64,000 nt of DNA from Rhodospirillales bacterium (GTDB taxonomy: Bacteria; Pseudomonadota; Alphaproteobacteria; Acetobacterales; Acetobacteraceae), in the NCBI GenBank assembly GCA_947447625.1, contig CANFKS010000002.1, positions 1-64,000 of the forward strand. Reading direction: 5' to 3'. Numbering within the stretch: position 1 is the stretch's first letter; the number at the start of each line of letters is the position of its first letter. Position numbers and translations under genes: made by a program. Under the pieces are notes generated by a model. It saw nothing but the letters and a program-made list of their open reading frames with translations. It was not told where the DNA came from and did not search any database. Shown here one piece after another: positions 9,321 through 18,222 of this stretch.

Positions 9321-10625
9321 ATGAACCACAGCATCGGACGGCGCGGCGCACTGCAACTCGCGGCTGGCGCCGGCATCGCGACATTGGGCGGACGCAAGGC
9401 CAAGGCCGCCGACGTCACCCTGTCGATCTGGACCGGCTATCCCGAATTGGTGAAGTGGTATGAGGCCGTCGGCGCCGAATACACCAAGGCCAAGGGCACC
9501 AAGATCACCATCCTGAGCACCAGCCTGCGCGAGCACGAGCAGAAACTCGCCGCCGCCGTGCCGACCGGGACGGGGCCTGACGTGTTCGACGTGGGGCAGA
9601 TCCTCGGCATCACGTTCATCGAAGCCGGCCTCATCAAAGCCAATCCGGCCGCGGTCGACGCCCATCTCAAAGGCGGCGCCTATCGCAAATCGAGCGTCGA
9701 GCAGTTCACCACCGAGGGCAAGACCCACGGGCTGCCGATGCTGTTCAGCACGCCCGCGATGTTCTGGAACCGCACGATGTTCAAGGAGGCCGGGCTCGAC
9801 GGGCCGCCCAAGACCTTCCAGGAGAAAATGGCGGCCGCGAAAAAGCTCACCAAGTTCGACGCCACCGGCAAGATGATCCGCTCCGGCATGAGCCTGCGCC
9901 TGTCCGGCCAGGGCAGCGGCATCGCCGAGAAATTCCGCTTCATCCTGGAGCCCGCCGGCGGCACGCTGATCGTGCCGAACGGCAAGGGCAAGTTCCACCA
10001 GGGCTACGACAACGAAGCCGGGCGCAATGCACTGAAATACTACGTCGATGCCGTGCAGACCGACAAGGTCGATGACCCCAAGGTGCAGCATGACGCGGCC
10101 GCCTTCGTGGCCGGCAATACGGCGATGCTGATGCGCGAGGCCTGGGTGATCGGGGAAATCAAGGAAAAGAACCCGACGCTCGACTACGGCGTGGCGCCGA
10201 TCCCGGCCTGGGGCAGCGGGCCGCACAAGACGCTGCTGCAGCACAACGGGCTGTGGGTGAACGGAAAGTCCAAGAACCTCGATGCCGCCTATGACTTCCA
10301 GCTGTTCCTGTCCACCAAGGAAGCGAGCGTGAAGCTCACGCAGATGTCGGGCTGGGTGGCGGCGCGGTCGGATGTCGATTGGTCGCCCCTGCTGAAGGAC
10401 ATTCCGCAATACAAGGAGTTCGTCGCGCCGACGCAGGGCGTGCAGTTCTATCCCGAGCCCGTGATGGCCGCGTGGAACGAGATCGAGACGCGCCTGGCTG
10501 ACCGCCTGCCCAATGCCTATATCGACCCGGGCATGCTCGATCCGGCAAAGCTTGCCGCCTTCATCAAGGCAGCGGCCGCGCAGACGGACCAGATCCTGAA
10601 GCAGAACGACCTTTACGGCGCATGA
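9321..10625 (+). CDS. ABC transporter substrate-binding protein, family 1 (sugar type)
   Basis: This periplasmic solute-binding protein of 434 residues is from the extracellular family 1 (CUT1-like sugar importers). The N-terminus has a twin-arginine-like signal (GRRGALQLAAGAG followed by a hydrophobic stretch), with probable cleavage after KAKAA at about residue 30. The mature start DVTLSIWTGY is typical of maltose/glycerol-phosphate-type binding proteins. The frame is open upstream over the end of the previous gene, but the ATG at 9321 begins exactly at the signal peptide. Two permease genes follow at once. The sugar is not identifiable from sequence. Confidence 0.9.
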   Translation: MNHSIGRRGALQLAAGAGIATLGGRKAKAADVTLSIWTGYPELVKWYEAVGAEYTKAKGTKITILSTSLREHEQKLAAAVPTGTGPDVFDVGQILGITFIEAGLIKANPAAVDAHLKGGAYRKSSVEQFTTEGKTHGLPMLFSTPAMFWNRTMFKEAGLDGPPKTFQEKMAAAKKLTKFDATGKMIRSGMSLRLSGQGSGIAEKFRFILEPAGGTLIVPNGKGKFHQGYDNEAGRNALKYYVDAVQTDKVDDPKVQHDAAAFVAGNTAMLMREAWVIGEIKEKNPTLDYGVAPIPAWGSGPHKTLLQHNGLWVNGKSKNLDAAYDFQLFLSTKEASVKLTQMSGWVAARSDVDWSPLLKDIPQYKEFVAPTQGVQFYPEPVMAAWNEIETRLADRLPNAYIDPGMLDPAKLAAFIKAAAAQTDQILKQNDLYGA

Positions 10626-10629
10626 CGAT

Positions 10630-11550
10630 ATGAGTGAGGAGACGAGCGCGCTGCGGCGGTTTTTCCGCCGCAGGCGCGTCATGTTGTTCTGCTACGTGGC
10701 GTTGCTGCCGATCGTGGCGCTGTTTTTCTATGTCCGCATCATCCCGATCGGCTTCAGCTTCCTGCTGAGTTTCTACAAGTGGAACCTCATCAGCCCGCGC
10801 CGGCCGTTCGTGGGGTGGGACAATTATCTGGAACTGCTGGAGGACGAGAATTTCATTCTCGCGCTGAAAAACACCACGCTCTACTCGTTTTCGACCGTGC
10901 TGCTCGCCACCGCCATCGCGCTGCCGCTGGCGGTGTTCCTGAGCCGGAAATCGCGGCTCTCGCCGTTTTATCAGACGATCTATTTCCTGCCGGTGATCAC
11001 GCCGATGGTGCCGGTGGCGATCGCGTGGAAATGGATCTACGACTATAATTACGGCATCCTGAACTACGGGTTGTCGCTGGTCGGCCTGCCCTCGGTCGCC
11101 TGGCTGACGGACCCCTCGATCGCGCTATGGGCGCTCGTGATCATGGGGGTGTGGAAGGTGCTGGGCTACAACATGGTGTTGTTCCTGGTCGGCATCCGCA
11201 ACATCCCGGCGGAATACCTCGAAGCCGCCAGCATCGACGGGGCGACGGACTGGCAGCGGTTCTGGCGGATCAGTTTTCCGCTGCTCAGGCCGATCCTGCT
11301 TTATGTGATCGTGACCTCGACCATCAATGCGTTCAACGTGTTCACCCAGGTCTATGTCATGACGCTGGGTTCGCAGTCGGCGCCGGGGCAGGCGGTGCGG
11401 ATGCTGGTGTTCGACATCTACACCAACGGGTTCCAGTTCTTCCGCATGGGCTATGCCTCGGCGGAGGCGGTGATTCTGACGTTGATCGTGCTGGGCCTCA
11501 CCGTGATCCAGTTCTCGCTGGCCCGCGACGACAGCGCGAAGGGGACCTGA
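10630..11550 (+). CDS. ABC transporter permease, sugar type (MalF/UgpA-like)
   Basis: This 306-residue inner-membrane permease has six predicted membrane segments and the inner-membrane-component EAA loop, EAASIDGATDWQRFWRISFP, which docks the ATPase. It begins 4 bp after the binding-protein stop and is followed after a single base by the second permease. It forms one half of the heterodimeric transmembrane channel of a CUT1-type importer. Confidence 0.93.
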   Translation: MSEETSALRRFFRRRRVMLFCYVALLPIVALFFYVRIIPIGFSFLLSFYKWNLISPRRPFVGWDNYLELLEDENFILALKNTTLYSFSTVLLATAIALPLAVFLSRKSRLSPFYQTIYFLPVITPMVPVAIAWKWIYDYNYGILNYGLSLVGLPSVAWLTDPSIALWALVIMGVWKVLGYNMVLFLVGIRNIPAEYLEAASIDGATDWQRFWRISFPLLRPILLYVIVTSTINAFNVFTQVYVMTLGSQSAPGQAVRMLVFDIYTNGFQFFRMGYASAEAVILTLIVLGLTVIQFSLARDDSAKGT

Positions 11551-11551
11551 G

Positions 11552-12394
11552 ATGGCGCATAAGCGATCGGTTGGGCGCGCCATCGGGCTTTATGCGTGCC
11601 ATGCCGTGCTGATGCTGGGCGCGCTGGTGATGGTGATGCCGATGTTGTGGATGGTGGTGACGGCGTTCAAATCGGCGGCCGAGATCGCGATCTGGCCGCC
11701 GGTGTTCCTGCCGAAGGACTGGACGGTGGCGAATTTCTCCGGCGCCTTCGAGACGGCGCCGTTCGGGCGGTTTTTCATCAACTCGGGGTTCATCGCGCTG
11801 GTCAGCACGGCTTCGGTGATGCTGACGTCATTGATCGCGGGCACCGTGTTCGCCAAATATCGCTTCCCCGGGCGGGGGTTCCTGTTCGGCCTGGTGCTGG
11901 CGACCGCGATCGTGCCGTTCGAGGCCTATATGATCCCGCTTTATATCCAACTGGTCTCGCTCGACTGGGTGAACACCTATCAGGGGATCATCCTGCCTTA
12001 CCTGTTCATGGCGTTCGGGATTTTCCTGATGCGCCAACATGTCAGCTCGTCGATCCCGACCGAGTTGATGGAGGCGGCGCGGGTGGATGGGGCCGGGGAA
12101 TGGTGGATCCTCGCCCGCGTCGTGGCGCCGCTGTCCGGCAATGCGCTGGCGGCGGTGGGGATTTTTGCGTTCATCCAGGGCTGGGGCATTTTCATCTGGC
12201 CGCTGCTGATCGCCAATGACCAGTTGCTGTTCAACATGGAATTGGGGCTCACGCAGTTCCAGTTCGCGTTCAGTGCGGATATCGGCAAGCTGATGGCGGG
12301 GTCGGTGGTGAGTGTGGTGCCGATGTTGATCGTGTTCCTGCTGCTGCGGCGGCGGATCATCGAGAACATGGCGTTGACGGGGCTGAAGGGCTGA
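11552..12394 (+). CDS. ABC transporter permease, sugar type (MalG/UgpE-like)
   Basis: This 280-residue inner-membrane permease is the partner of the preceding permease. It has six hydrophobic segments and the conserved EAA loop, EAARVDGAGEWWILARVVAP, near residue 180. Its ATG lies one base after the previous stop (TGAGATG), so translation is probably coupled. No ATP-binding subunit follows; the next gene is an unrelated AEC transporter. The importer must therefore borrow an ATPase encoded elsewhere, as known for MsmK/UgpC-type shared ATPases. Confidence 0.93.
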   Translation: MAHKRSVGRAIGLYACHAVLMLGALVMVMPMLWMVVTAFKSAAEIAIWPPVFLPKDWTVANFSGAFETAPFGRFFINSGFIALVSTASVMLTSLIAGTVFAKYRFPGRGFLFGLVLATAIVPFEAYMIPLYIQLVSLDWVNTYQGIILPYLFMAFGIFLMRQHVSSSIPTELMEAARVDGAGEWWILARVVAPLSGNALAAVGIFAFIQGWGIFIWPLLIANDQLLFNMELGLTQFQFAFSADIGKLMAGSVVSVVPMLIVFLLLRRRIIENMALTGLKG

Positions 12395-12408
12395 CCTAAC
12401 CCGGCCCC

Positions 12409-13344
12409 ATGCAAGCCATCCTCGCCATCGCCTTCCCCGTCTTCGCGCTGATCGGCGTGGGCTTCTGGGCGGGGCGACGCCGCGTTCTCGGCCCCGGCGG
12501 CACACTTGCGCTGAGTGGCTTCGTGACCTGGTTCGCCCTGCCCGCGATGCTGTTCGCGGCGCTCGCCCGCGTCGAGATCGGCACCATCGTCAACGTGCCG
12601 TTCGTCATCGTCTATGGCGGCAGCATGGCAGTGACCTTCGCTGGCGGCATGCTCGCCGCCCGCTTCGTGTCAGGCGCCGGCGTGGTCCATCAGAGCGTGC
12701 ACGGCCTGTCCGCCGCCTTCGGCAATGTGGGCTACATGGGTATCCCGCTCTGTGTCACCGGCTTCGGCGCGGCCGGCATTCTGCCCGCGACGCTGGCAGT
12801 GTGCATCGGTGGCGGCGGCATGATGAGCCTTGCCATCATCCTCATCGAATACGGCCGCAACCGCGGGTCCGGCAGGGGCGCGGCGCGGCGCGTGGCCATG
12901 GCGGTGTTGCGCAGCCCGGTCCTGCAAGCCGTCGCTGCGGGCATGCTGGTAGGCGGATTGGCGATCCCGGTCCCCGGTCCCGTGATGCGCTTTCTCGACC
13001 TGATGGCCGGCGCTGCCGGTCCCTGCGCCCTGTTCGCCATCGGGCATTTCATGTCCGAACAGGGGCTTCCCCGGCGCCTCGGCGAAGTCGGCCTCGCCAC
13101 TGCCGGCAAAATGCTGCTCCAACCGCTCGCCGCCTGGGGGCTGCTTCAGTTCTTCCCCGCGATGGACCCGATGTGGGCCAAATCCGCCCTGCTGCTGGCG
13201 GCGCTGCCGAGCGCGGCCAACTGCTTCGTCCTGGCGCAGGAATATGACAGCTTCATCGAGGGCGCCTCGGCCACGATATTGCTGTCGACGCTGCTTTCGG
13301 TGGCGAGTGTGAGCGTGCTGGTCGTGCTCCTCGGGATGGGCTGA
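12409..13344 (+). CDS. AEC family transporter
   Basis: This 311-residue membrane protein has about ten hydrophobic segments and is typical of the auxin-efflux-carrier/malonate-permease (AEC, Mem_trans) family. That family exports or imports organic anions across the inner membrane. The FGNVGYMGIPL segment at about residues 104-114 and ALPSAANCFVLAQEYD near 265-280 are family hallmarks. The gene starts 14 bp after the sugar permease. Codons are mostly C-ending from here, unlike the G-ending codons of the genes before it. Its TGA abuts the convergent ccmE stop with no space. The substrate is unknown. Confidence 0.88.
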   Translation: MQAILAIAFPVFALIGVGFWAGRRRVLGPGGTLALSGFVTWFALPAMLFAALARVEIGTIVNVPFVIVYGGSMAVTFAGGMLAARFVSGAGVVHQSVHGLSAAFGNVGYMGIPLCVTGFGAAGILPATLAVCIGGGGMMSLAIILIEYGRNRGSGRGAARRVAMAVLRSPVLQAVAAGMLVGGLAIPVPGPVMRFLDLMAGAAGPCALFAIGHFMSEQGLPRRLGEVGLATAGKMLLQPLAAWGLLQFFPAMDPMWAKSALLLAALPSAANCFVLAQEYDSFIEGASATILLSTLLSVASVSVLVVLLGMG

Positions 13345-13830
13345 TCAGCCGCCGGGCTTGGCGGGCTTGCCGTCCGCCGGGTTCCAGGTGCCGTTCTTCT
13401 TGAGGGCCTCGGCGACTTCCTTGGGCATATACGTCTCATCATGCTTGGCCAGCACTTCGGAGGCGAGGAAACTGCCGTCCGGCCGCATGGTGCCGAGCGC
13501 CACCACGCCCTGTCCCTCGCGGAACAAATCCGGCAGCAGGCCGGCGAAATTGACATCGACGCCGGCTCCGCCGTCGGTGATGCGGAATGTGGCACCGGCC
13601 TTGCCGTCAGACTGGGTTTTGCGCACCGAGCCGTTTTCGACGAGGCCGCCCAGCCTGAAACTCCGCCCCGGCGCCGGCGCCTTGGTCGCGATTTCGGACG
13701 GCGAGACAAAAAACGTCACATTGTCGCTCAACGCCGAGAGCGCGAGCCCCACGGCCCCCGCAAGGCACAGGCCGCAGGCGCCCAGGATCAACAATCTGCG
13801 GTGTTTGCGGCTCAAAGGCTTGCGGGTCAT
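13345..13830 (-). CDS. ccmE: Cytochrome c maturation haem chaperone CcmE
   Basis: CcmE covalently binds haem in the periplasm and passes it to apocytochrome c. The 161-residue protein has one N-terminal membrane anchor (about residues 11-33), a periplasmic OB-fold domain and the haem-attachment motif HDETY (H130, Y134). The C-terminal tail is disordered and rich in Pro, Lys and Gly. The ATG at 13830 was chosen; an upstream TTG at 13836 would add two residues and lies directly against the ccmD stop. Order with ccmD and ccmC on the same strand is the usual ccmC-D-E run; other ccm genes are not in the window. Confidence 0.95.
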   Translation of the reverse strand: MTRKPLSRKHRRLLILGACGLCLAGAVGLALSALSDNVTFFVSPSEIATKAPAPGRSFRLGGLVENGSVRKTQSDGKAGATFRITDGGAGVDVNFAGLLPDLFREGQGVVALGTMRPDGSFLASEVLAKHDETYMPKEVAEALKKNGTWNPADGKPAKPGG

Positions 13831-13836
13831 CCCCAA

Positions 13837-13986
13837 TCACGTCCTTTTGGGATCACGTCCCCTGGGATCAATGGCAGCGAGCCTGGTCCGGGCGCGCGCC
13901 ATGCGGGTCCGGGCAGCGATCGCGTAGGCCAGGATCATCACCACGGCGAGGCCGTAGGCGGGAATGATATAGGTCAAATGCGTCAT
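13837..13986 (-). CDS. ccmD: Haem exporter protein CcmD
   Basis: This is a 49-residue single-span protein. The N-terminal half is hydrophobic (THLTYIIPAYGLAVVMILAY) and is followed by an Arg-rich cytoplasmic tail (RTRMARARTRLAAIDPR), the standard CcmD layout. CcmD holds CcmE to the CcmABC haem-release complex. It sits exactly between ccmC and ccmE on the same strand, ends directly before the ccmE start region, and the ccmC stop lies 15 bp upstream. Confidence 0.88.
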   Translation of the reverse strand: MTHLTYIIPAYGLAVVMILAYAIAARTRMARARTRLAAIDPRGRDPKRT

Positions 13987-14001
13987 CTCATGCGCTCCCG
14001 C

Positions 14002-14742
14002 TCAAACCGATTCCTGCGCGCGGGCCATCATCAACCCCCGAATCCGCCGCTCCATCACCGCAGCCCGCAGCCGTGCCGTCACGATCGCGCCGAAGCCGAT
14101 CGAGAAACCGGCCGCCGCAAGCAGCAACGGCCAGATCATCCCCTGATACATGGTGGGCGCCGCGGTAAACTTGAAGGTGGCGGGCTGATGCAGCGTGTTC
14201 CACCATTCCACCGAGAACTTGATGACGGGCAGATCGACCGCCCCGATCAGCGCCAGAATGGCCGCCGCGCGATAGCCACGCTCCGGATTGTCGAATGCCC
14301 GGATCAGCGCGATATGCCCCAGATACAGAAACAGCAGCACCAGCATCGACGTCAGCCGCGCGTCCCACACCCACCAGGCACCCCACATCGGCTTGCCCCA
14401 CAAGCTCCCCGTCGCCAGGCACAGCGCCGTCGCCCCCGCGCCCACCGGGCCGATTTCAGCCGCCGCCATATCCGCCAACGGATGGCGCCAGATCAGCGAC
14501 AGGACCGCACACACCGCGAGCCCGAAATATCCGGCCGAGGCCAGCCATGCCGCCGGCACATGGATATAGATGATCCGCACCGCGTCGGACTGCTGCCAAT
14601 CCGCCGGCGAGAGGAACAAGCCCCAGCCCAGGCCCACCGTGGTCAACACAATGCCCCCCGCGGTCAGCCAGGGCAGCAGCCAGCCGGACAAGCGGAGAAA
14701 CTGCCCGGGGTTGGCGAAGCGATGCAAATTGGGCGCGGCCAC
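14002..14742 (-). CDS. ccmC: Haem exporter/handling protein CcmC
   Basis: CcmC is the inner-membrane protein that attaches haem to CcmE. The 246-residue product has six membrane segments and the haem-handling tryptophan-rich motif GAWWVWDARLTS in a periplasmic loop. Flanking histidines occur in IYIHVPAAW and WRHPLADM. The open frame runs far upstream across the divergent EVE gene, but a GTG at 14742, preceded by CAGGAG at good spacing, gives the expected N-terminus (VAAPNLHRFANPG). That GTG start is preferred. Confidence 0.93.
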   Translation of the reverse strand: MAAPNLHRFANPGQFLRLSGWLLPWLTAGGIVLTTVGLGWGLFLSPADWQQSDAVRIIYIHVPAAWLASAGYFGLAVCAVLSLIWRHPLADMAAAEIGPVGAGATALCLATGSLWGKPMWGAWWVWDARLTSMLVLLFLYLGHIALIRAFDNPERGYRAAAILALIGAVDLPVIKFSVEWWNTLHQPATFKFTAAPTMYQGMIWPLLLAAAGFSIGFGAIVTARLRAAVMERRIRGLMMARAQESV

Positions 14743-14850
14743 ATGCGGCTCCTGCGGGTTCGGTTCACGGCACTTTGCGCGGCGCGCCAAGTCCGGGGAG
14801 AATGCACTCCTCTTATCCCACCAACGCCCCCCCAATCCAAGGACCGCGCC

Positions 14851-15297
14851 ATGCCCTTCTGGCTCGTCAAATCCGAACCCGACGCATTCTCCTGGGACCA
14901 ACAGGTGCTGAACAGCATCGAACCCTGGACCGGCGTGCGCAATCACATGGCAAAAAACAACCTCAAGGCCATGCAGCCCGGTGAGCGCGCCTTCTTCTAT
15001 CACTCCAACATCGGCAAGGAGGTCGTCGGCGTCGTCGAAGTCGCGCGCGCCGCCTATCCGGACCCGACGATCGAGCCCGGCGAAAAAGGCGACTGGGTCT
15101 GCGTCGACATGAAAGCGATCGCCCCGATGCCGACGCCCGTCACCCTCGCCGCGCTGAAGGCCGATCCGCGCTTTGCCGAAATCGCCCTGATCCGCCAATC
15201 CCGCCTGTCCGTCATGGCGGTGAGCGACGAACACTGGGCCCTGATCTGCGCCCTCGGCGGCTGGAACGAGCCCAAGGCGGGCACGAAGTGGGGATGA
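14851..15297 (+). CDS. EVE domain-containing protein
   Basis: This 148-residue cytoplasmic protein is almost entirely an EVE domain (PUA-like fold; thymocyte nuclear protein 1 family). It has the family start WLVKSEPDAFSW, the central WTGVRNHMAKNNL and GERAFFYHSN segments and the late DEHWALI segment. EVE domains are thought to bind modified nucleotides in DNA or RNA; the ligand here is unknown. The gene is divergent from ccmC and overlaps the following Rieske gene by ATGA, so the two are probably translationally coupled. Confidence 0.93.
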   Translation: MPFWLVKSEPDAFSWDQQVLNSIEPWTGVRNHMAKNNLKAMQPGERAFFYHSNIGKEVVGVVEVARAAYPDPTIEPGEKGDWVCVDMKAIAPMPTPVTLAALKADPRFAEIALIRQSRLSVMAVSDEHWALICALGGWNEPKAGTKWG

Positions 15298-15638
15298 GCC
15301 TGCGCGCACTCGGCCCCGTCGAGGCCGTCCCCGACGGCGGCAGCGCCGGCTATGAGGCTGCCGCCGGCGGCTTCACCGGGCTGTTCGCCATCCGCCGCGG
15401 CGCGGATATCCGCGTCTACGTCAACGCCTGCCCCCATATCGGTGCCTCGCTCGACTGGGTGCCGGGCCGGTTCCTCTCGGCCGACGGGCAGCACATCGTC
15501 TGCGCCATCCACGGCGCCGAATTCAGCATCGACACCGGCGCATGCACCAGCGGCCCCTGCTTCGGCGACCGGCTTGAATCCGTCATGGTCCAGATCAGGG
15601 ACGGCATTATCTTCGTGCCCGCAGATGCCGGGCTGTAG
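15294..15638 (+). CDS. Rieske [2Fe-2S] ferredoxin-like protein
   Basis: This small soluble Rieske protein has 114 residues. The cluster ligands are visible as CPH (in NACPHIGASLDW) and CAIH (in IVCAIHGAEF), with the usual CxH...CxxH spacing. A GACTSGPC segment follows, as in ferredoxin-type Rieske proteins. It would act as an electron carrier or a ligand-binding accessory. The ATG at 15294 overlaps the EVE stop codon; a GTG two codons earlier is the alternative. There is no oxygenase partner nearby, so the redox partner is unknown. Confidence 0.9.
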   Translation: MSLRALGPVEAVPDGGSAGYEAAAGGFTGLFAIRRGADIRVYVNACPHIGASLDWVPGRFLSADGQHIVCAIHGAEFSIDTGACTSGPCFGDRLESVMVQIRDGIIFVPADAGL

Positions 15639-15643
15639 CGCAG

Positions 15644-15672
15644 CACCCCCAGGGCTTGCATCACAAGGGGTG
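15644..15672 (+). terminator. Possible weak terminator hairpin after the Rieske gene
   Basis: CACCCC (15644-15649) and GGGGTG (15667-15672) could pair across a 17-nt loop, followed by a short T tract (TTT). The stem is short and the loop long, so this is only a candidate for ending the EVE-Rieske transcript before acs. Confidence 0.25.
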
Positions 15673-15759
15673 TTTGCGCGACATGCTGTCTTCACGGGCG
15701 CCACCGGGGGAGGTGGAGTCCGGCCGTGTCACGCGTCCAGGATGGAAAGACCATAATCA

Positions 15760-17691
15760 ATGTCTGACGCTCTCTTCCCGGTGAAGCCGGAAATCGCCGC
15801 CGCCGCCCATGTCGATGCCGCCCGCCACGCCGCCATGACGGCCGAGGCCACGCGCGATCCGGATGCGTTCTGGGGCCGCGAAGCCAAGCGGATCTCCTGG
15901 ATCAAATCCCCCACCAAAACCGTCACCGGCGATTTCAACACCGACGTGCGCGTCACCTGGTTCGAAGACGGCACGCTGAACGCCGCCGCCAACTGCCTCG
16001 ACCGGCACCTCGCCACCCGCGCCGAGCAGATCGCCATCATCTGGGAAGGCGACGATCCCAATACCTCGAAAAAAATCACCTACCGCGAACTGCACGACAT
16101 GGTCTGCCGCATGGCCAACGTGCTGAAATCCTGGGGCGTCAAAAAGGGCGACCGGGTCTGCATCTACATGCCCATGGTGGTCGAGGCCGCCGTCGCCATG
16201 CTCGCCTGCGCCCGGCTCGGCGCCGTGCACACCGTCGTCTTCGGCGGCTTCTCGCCCGACAGCCTCGCCCAGCGCATCGGCGATGCCGGCGTCAGCGTCG
16301 TCATCACCGCCGACGAAGGCCGCCGCGGTGGCCGCAAAGTGCCGCTCAAAACCAATGTCGACGCGGCACTCAAGACCTGCCCCGGTGTCAGCCACGTCCT
16401 TGTCGTCACCGTGACGGGCAGCGATGTGCCGATGGTGGACGGCCGCGATTTCCGCGCCGAACCGCTCTGCGCCGCCGCCTCGCCGGTCTGCCCGCCCGAG
16501 GAAATGAACGCCGAGGACCCGCTGTTCATCCTCTACACCTCGGGCTCCACCGGCAAACCCAAGGGCGCGCTGCACACCACCGGCGGCTACATGGTGTGGG
16601 CGAGCTACACGCATGAACTGGTGTTCGACTACAAGCCCGGCGAAATCTACTGGTGCACCGCCGATGTCGGCTGGGTCACCGGGCACACCTATATCGTCTA
16701 CGGCCCGCTCGCCAACGGCGCCACCACGGTGATGTTCGAAGGCATCCCGACCTACCCGAATGCCTCGCGCTTCTGGCAGGTGGTGGACAAGCACCAGGTC
16801 AATATCTTCTACACCGCGCCCACCGCCATCCGCAGCCTGATGCGCGAAGGCGAGGCCCCGGTGCGGAAAACCTCGCGCGCCAGCCTGCGCGTTCTCGGTT
16901 CGGTCGGCGAACCGATCAACCCCGAGGCATGGCTGTGGTATCACCGCGTCGTCGGCGATCACCGCTGCCCCATCGTGGACACCTGGTGGCAGACCGAAAC
17001 CGGCGGCATCCTCATCACGCCGCTGATCGGCGCCATCGCCCAAAAGCCGGGCTCCGCCACCAAGCCTCTGCCCGGCGTGTTCCCGCTGCTGGTCGATGCC
17101 AACGGCGTCGAACTCGAAGGTGCTACCGACGGCATGCTGTGCCTGCGCCAGCCCTGGCCCGGCATGATGCGCACCGTGTTCGGCGATCACGAGCGCTTCG
17201 TGCAAACCTATTTCTCCACCTTCAAAGGCCTCTACTTCACCGGCGACGGCGCACGGCGCGACGCGGATGGCGACTACTGGATCACCGGGCGCGTCGATGA
17301 CGTCATCAACGTCTCCGGCCACCGGATGGGCACCGCCGAGGTCGAAAGCGCGCTGGTCTCGCACCCCAACGTAGCCGAGGCCGCAGTTGTCGGCTTTCCG
17401 CACGAGATCAAGGGCCAGGGCATCTACGCCTACGTCACCCTGAAAATGGGCGTGGACCCGACCGAGGCCCTGCGCAAGGAACTCGTCGCCTGGGTGCGCA
17501 AGGAAATCGGCCCGATCGCGGCGCCGGACGCCATCCAATGGGCGCCGGGCCTGCCGAAAACCCGCTCGGGCAAGATCATGCGCCGCATCCTGCGCAAAAT
17601 CGCCGCCAACGAAACCGACAGCCTGGGCGACACCTCGACCCTGGCCGACCCCGGCGTGGTGAGCGATCTGGTCGACAACCGCGTCGGATGA
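15760..17691 (+). CDS. acs: Acetyl-CoA synthetase
   Basis: This enzyme activates acetate with ATP and CoA to acetyl-CoA in the cytoplasm. The 643 residues match Acs of the ANL adenylate-forming superfamily. The phosphate-binding loop [10 protein letters not shown] is at 260-269. The TWWQTETGG core lies near 410, the [25 protein letters not shown] hinge region near 490-515, and the C-terminal [11 protein letters not shown] segment carries the catalytic, acetylatable lysine (K605). A GGAAAG sequence precedes the ATG. Its stop overlaps the start of a GNAT acetyltransferase. In other bacteria Acs is controlled by acetylation of that lysine, which makes the neighbour worth noting. Confidence 0.98.
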   Translation: MSDALFPVKPEIAAAAHVDAARHAAMTAEATRDPDAFWGREAKRISWIKSPTKTVTGDFNTDVRVTWFEDGTLNAAANCLDRHLATRAEQIAIIWEGDDPNTSKKITYRELHDMVCRMANVLKSWGVKKGDRVCIYMPMVVEAAVAMLACARLGAVHTVVFGGFSPDSLAQRIGDAGVSVVITADEGRRGGRKVPLKTNVDAALKTCPGVSHVLVVTVTGSDVPMVDGRDFRAEPLCAAASPVCPPEEMNAEDPLFILYTSGSTGKPKGALHTTGGYMVWASYTHELVFDYKPGEIYWCTADVGWVTGHTYIVYGPLANGATTVMFEGIPTYPNASRFWQVVDKHQVNIFYTAPTAIRSLMREGEAPVRKTSRASLRVLGSVGEPINPEAWLWYHRVVGDHRCPIVDTWWQTETGGILITPLIGAIAQKPGSATKPLPGVFPLLVDANGVELEGATDGMLCLRQPWPGMMRTVFGDHERFVQTYFSTFKGLYFTGDGARRDADGDYWITGRVDDVINVSGHRMGTAEVESALVSHPNVAEAAVVGFPHEIKGQGIYAYVTLKMGVDPTEALRKELVAWVRKEIGPIAAPDAIQWAPGLPKTRSGKIMRRILRKIAANETDSLGDTSTLADPGVVSDLVDNRVG

Positions 17692-18131
17692 TCATCCTGC
17701 GTCGCGCGACGCTGGGCGATGCCACGGCGATTGCCGACATCTACCTGGCGGCCCGCGCCGCGGCCTCACCCAGCGTCGCCTGGGCCCACAGCGATGCGGA
17801 CGTCCGCAACTGGATCACCCATGTCCTCATGGCCAAGGATGAGGTGACGGTGGCCGCCGGCAACGGATTGACCGTGCACGGCTACCTCGCCCGCAACGGC
17901 GAATGGGTGGACCATCTGTTCATCCATCCGCTGTCCTTCCGCCGCGGCATCGGCACCCGCCTGCTTGCCCGCGCCAAATCCGCCCATCCCGAAGGCCTCC
18001 GGCTCTGGACCTTCCAGTCCAACGCCCGCGCCCGCGCCTTCTATGAACGCCAGGGCTTCACCATCGCGCAGATGACCGACGGCGCCGAAAACGAGGAACA
18101 CGAACCGGACATGCTCTACGCCTGGCACTGA
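17688..18131 (+). CDS. GNAT family N-acetyltransferase
   Basis: This 147-residue single-domain GNAT protein has the acetyl-CoA-binding motif A at [23 protein letters not shown] (R-R-G-I-G-T pyrophosphate loop) and the late [13 protein letters not shown] segment. It transfers an acetyl group to an unknown substrate. The ATG overlaps the acs stop (ATGA), so it is coupled to acs. A role in acetylating Acs is conceivable but not shown by the sequence. Dedicated Acs acetyltransferases of the Pat type are usually larger, and a small-molecule substrate is equally possible. Confidence 0.88.
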   Translation: MIILRRATLGDATAIADIYLAARAAASPSVAWAHSDADVRNWITHVLMAKDEVTVAAGNGLTVHGYLARNGEWVDHLFIHPLSFRRGIGTRLLARAKSAHPEGLRLWTFQSNARARAFYERQGFTIAQMTDGAENEEHEPDMLYAWH

Positions 18132-18157
18132 AGCCAGCCGCGGCAGCAGGCATCCCG

Positions 18158-18221
18158 CTCTAAGGCTTTGTTTGATCGCCTGATTCAGACTTTTTGGCGA
18201 TTCCGCCAAAAATCATCAGGC
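18158..18221. repeat. Dispersed palindromic repeat, copy 1 (also a likely bidirectional terminator)
   Basis: This 64-bp element runs from CTCTAAGGCTTTGTTT to ATCAGGC. It aligns almost throughout with the inverted copy at 49592-49654; shared blocks are CTCTAA, CTTTGTTT, TGATTCA, GGCGATTCC and ATCAGGC. In this copy TTTTTGGCG (18191-18199) and CGCCAAAAA (18204-18212) form a perfect 9-bp stem with a 4-nt loop. An outer GCCTGAT/ATCAGGC pair (18178-18184 and 18215-18221) extends it. It lies between the convergent GNAT and pepN genes, and T runs on both strands suit a bidirectional terminator. Confidence 0.75.
18191..18212. terminator. Bidirectional terminator hairpin between GNAT and pepN genes
   Basis: The perfect inverted repeat TTTTTGGCG/CGCCAAAAA with loop ATTC gives a stem whose A/T arms can serve as the U tract on either strand. 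It is the core of the dispersed repeat and sits between two convergent stops (18131 and 18223). Confidence 0.6.
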
Positions 18222-18222
18222 T

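Noticed and set aside
7181..9418. 745-codon minus-strand frame opposite the MprF-like gene
   Set aside because: His/Arg/Gln-rich shadow translation with no domain; the plus strand encodes an obvious membrane protein.
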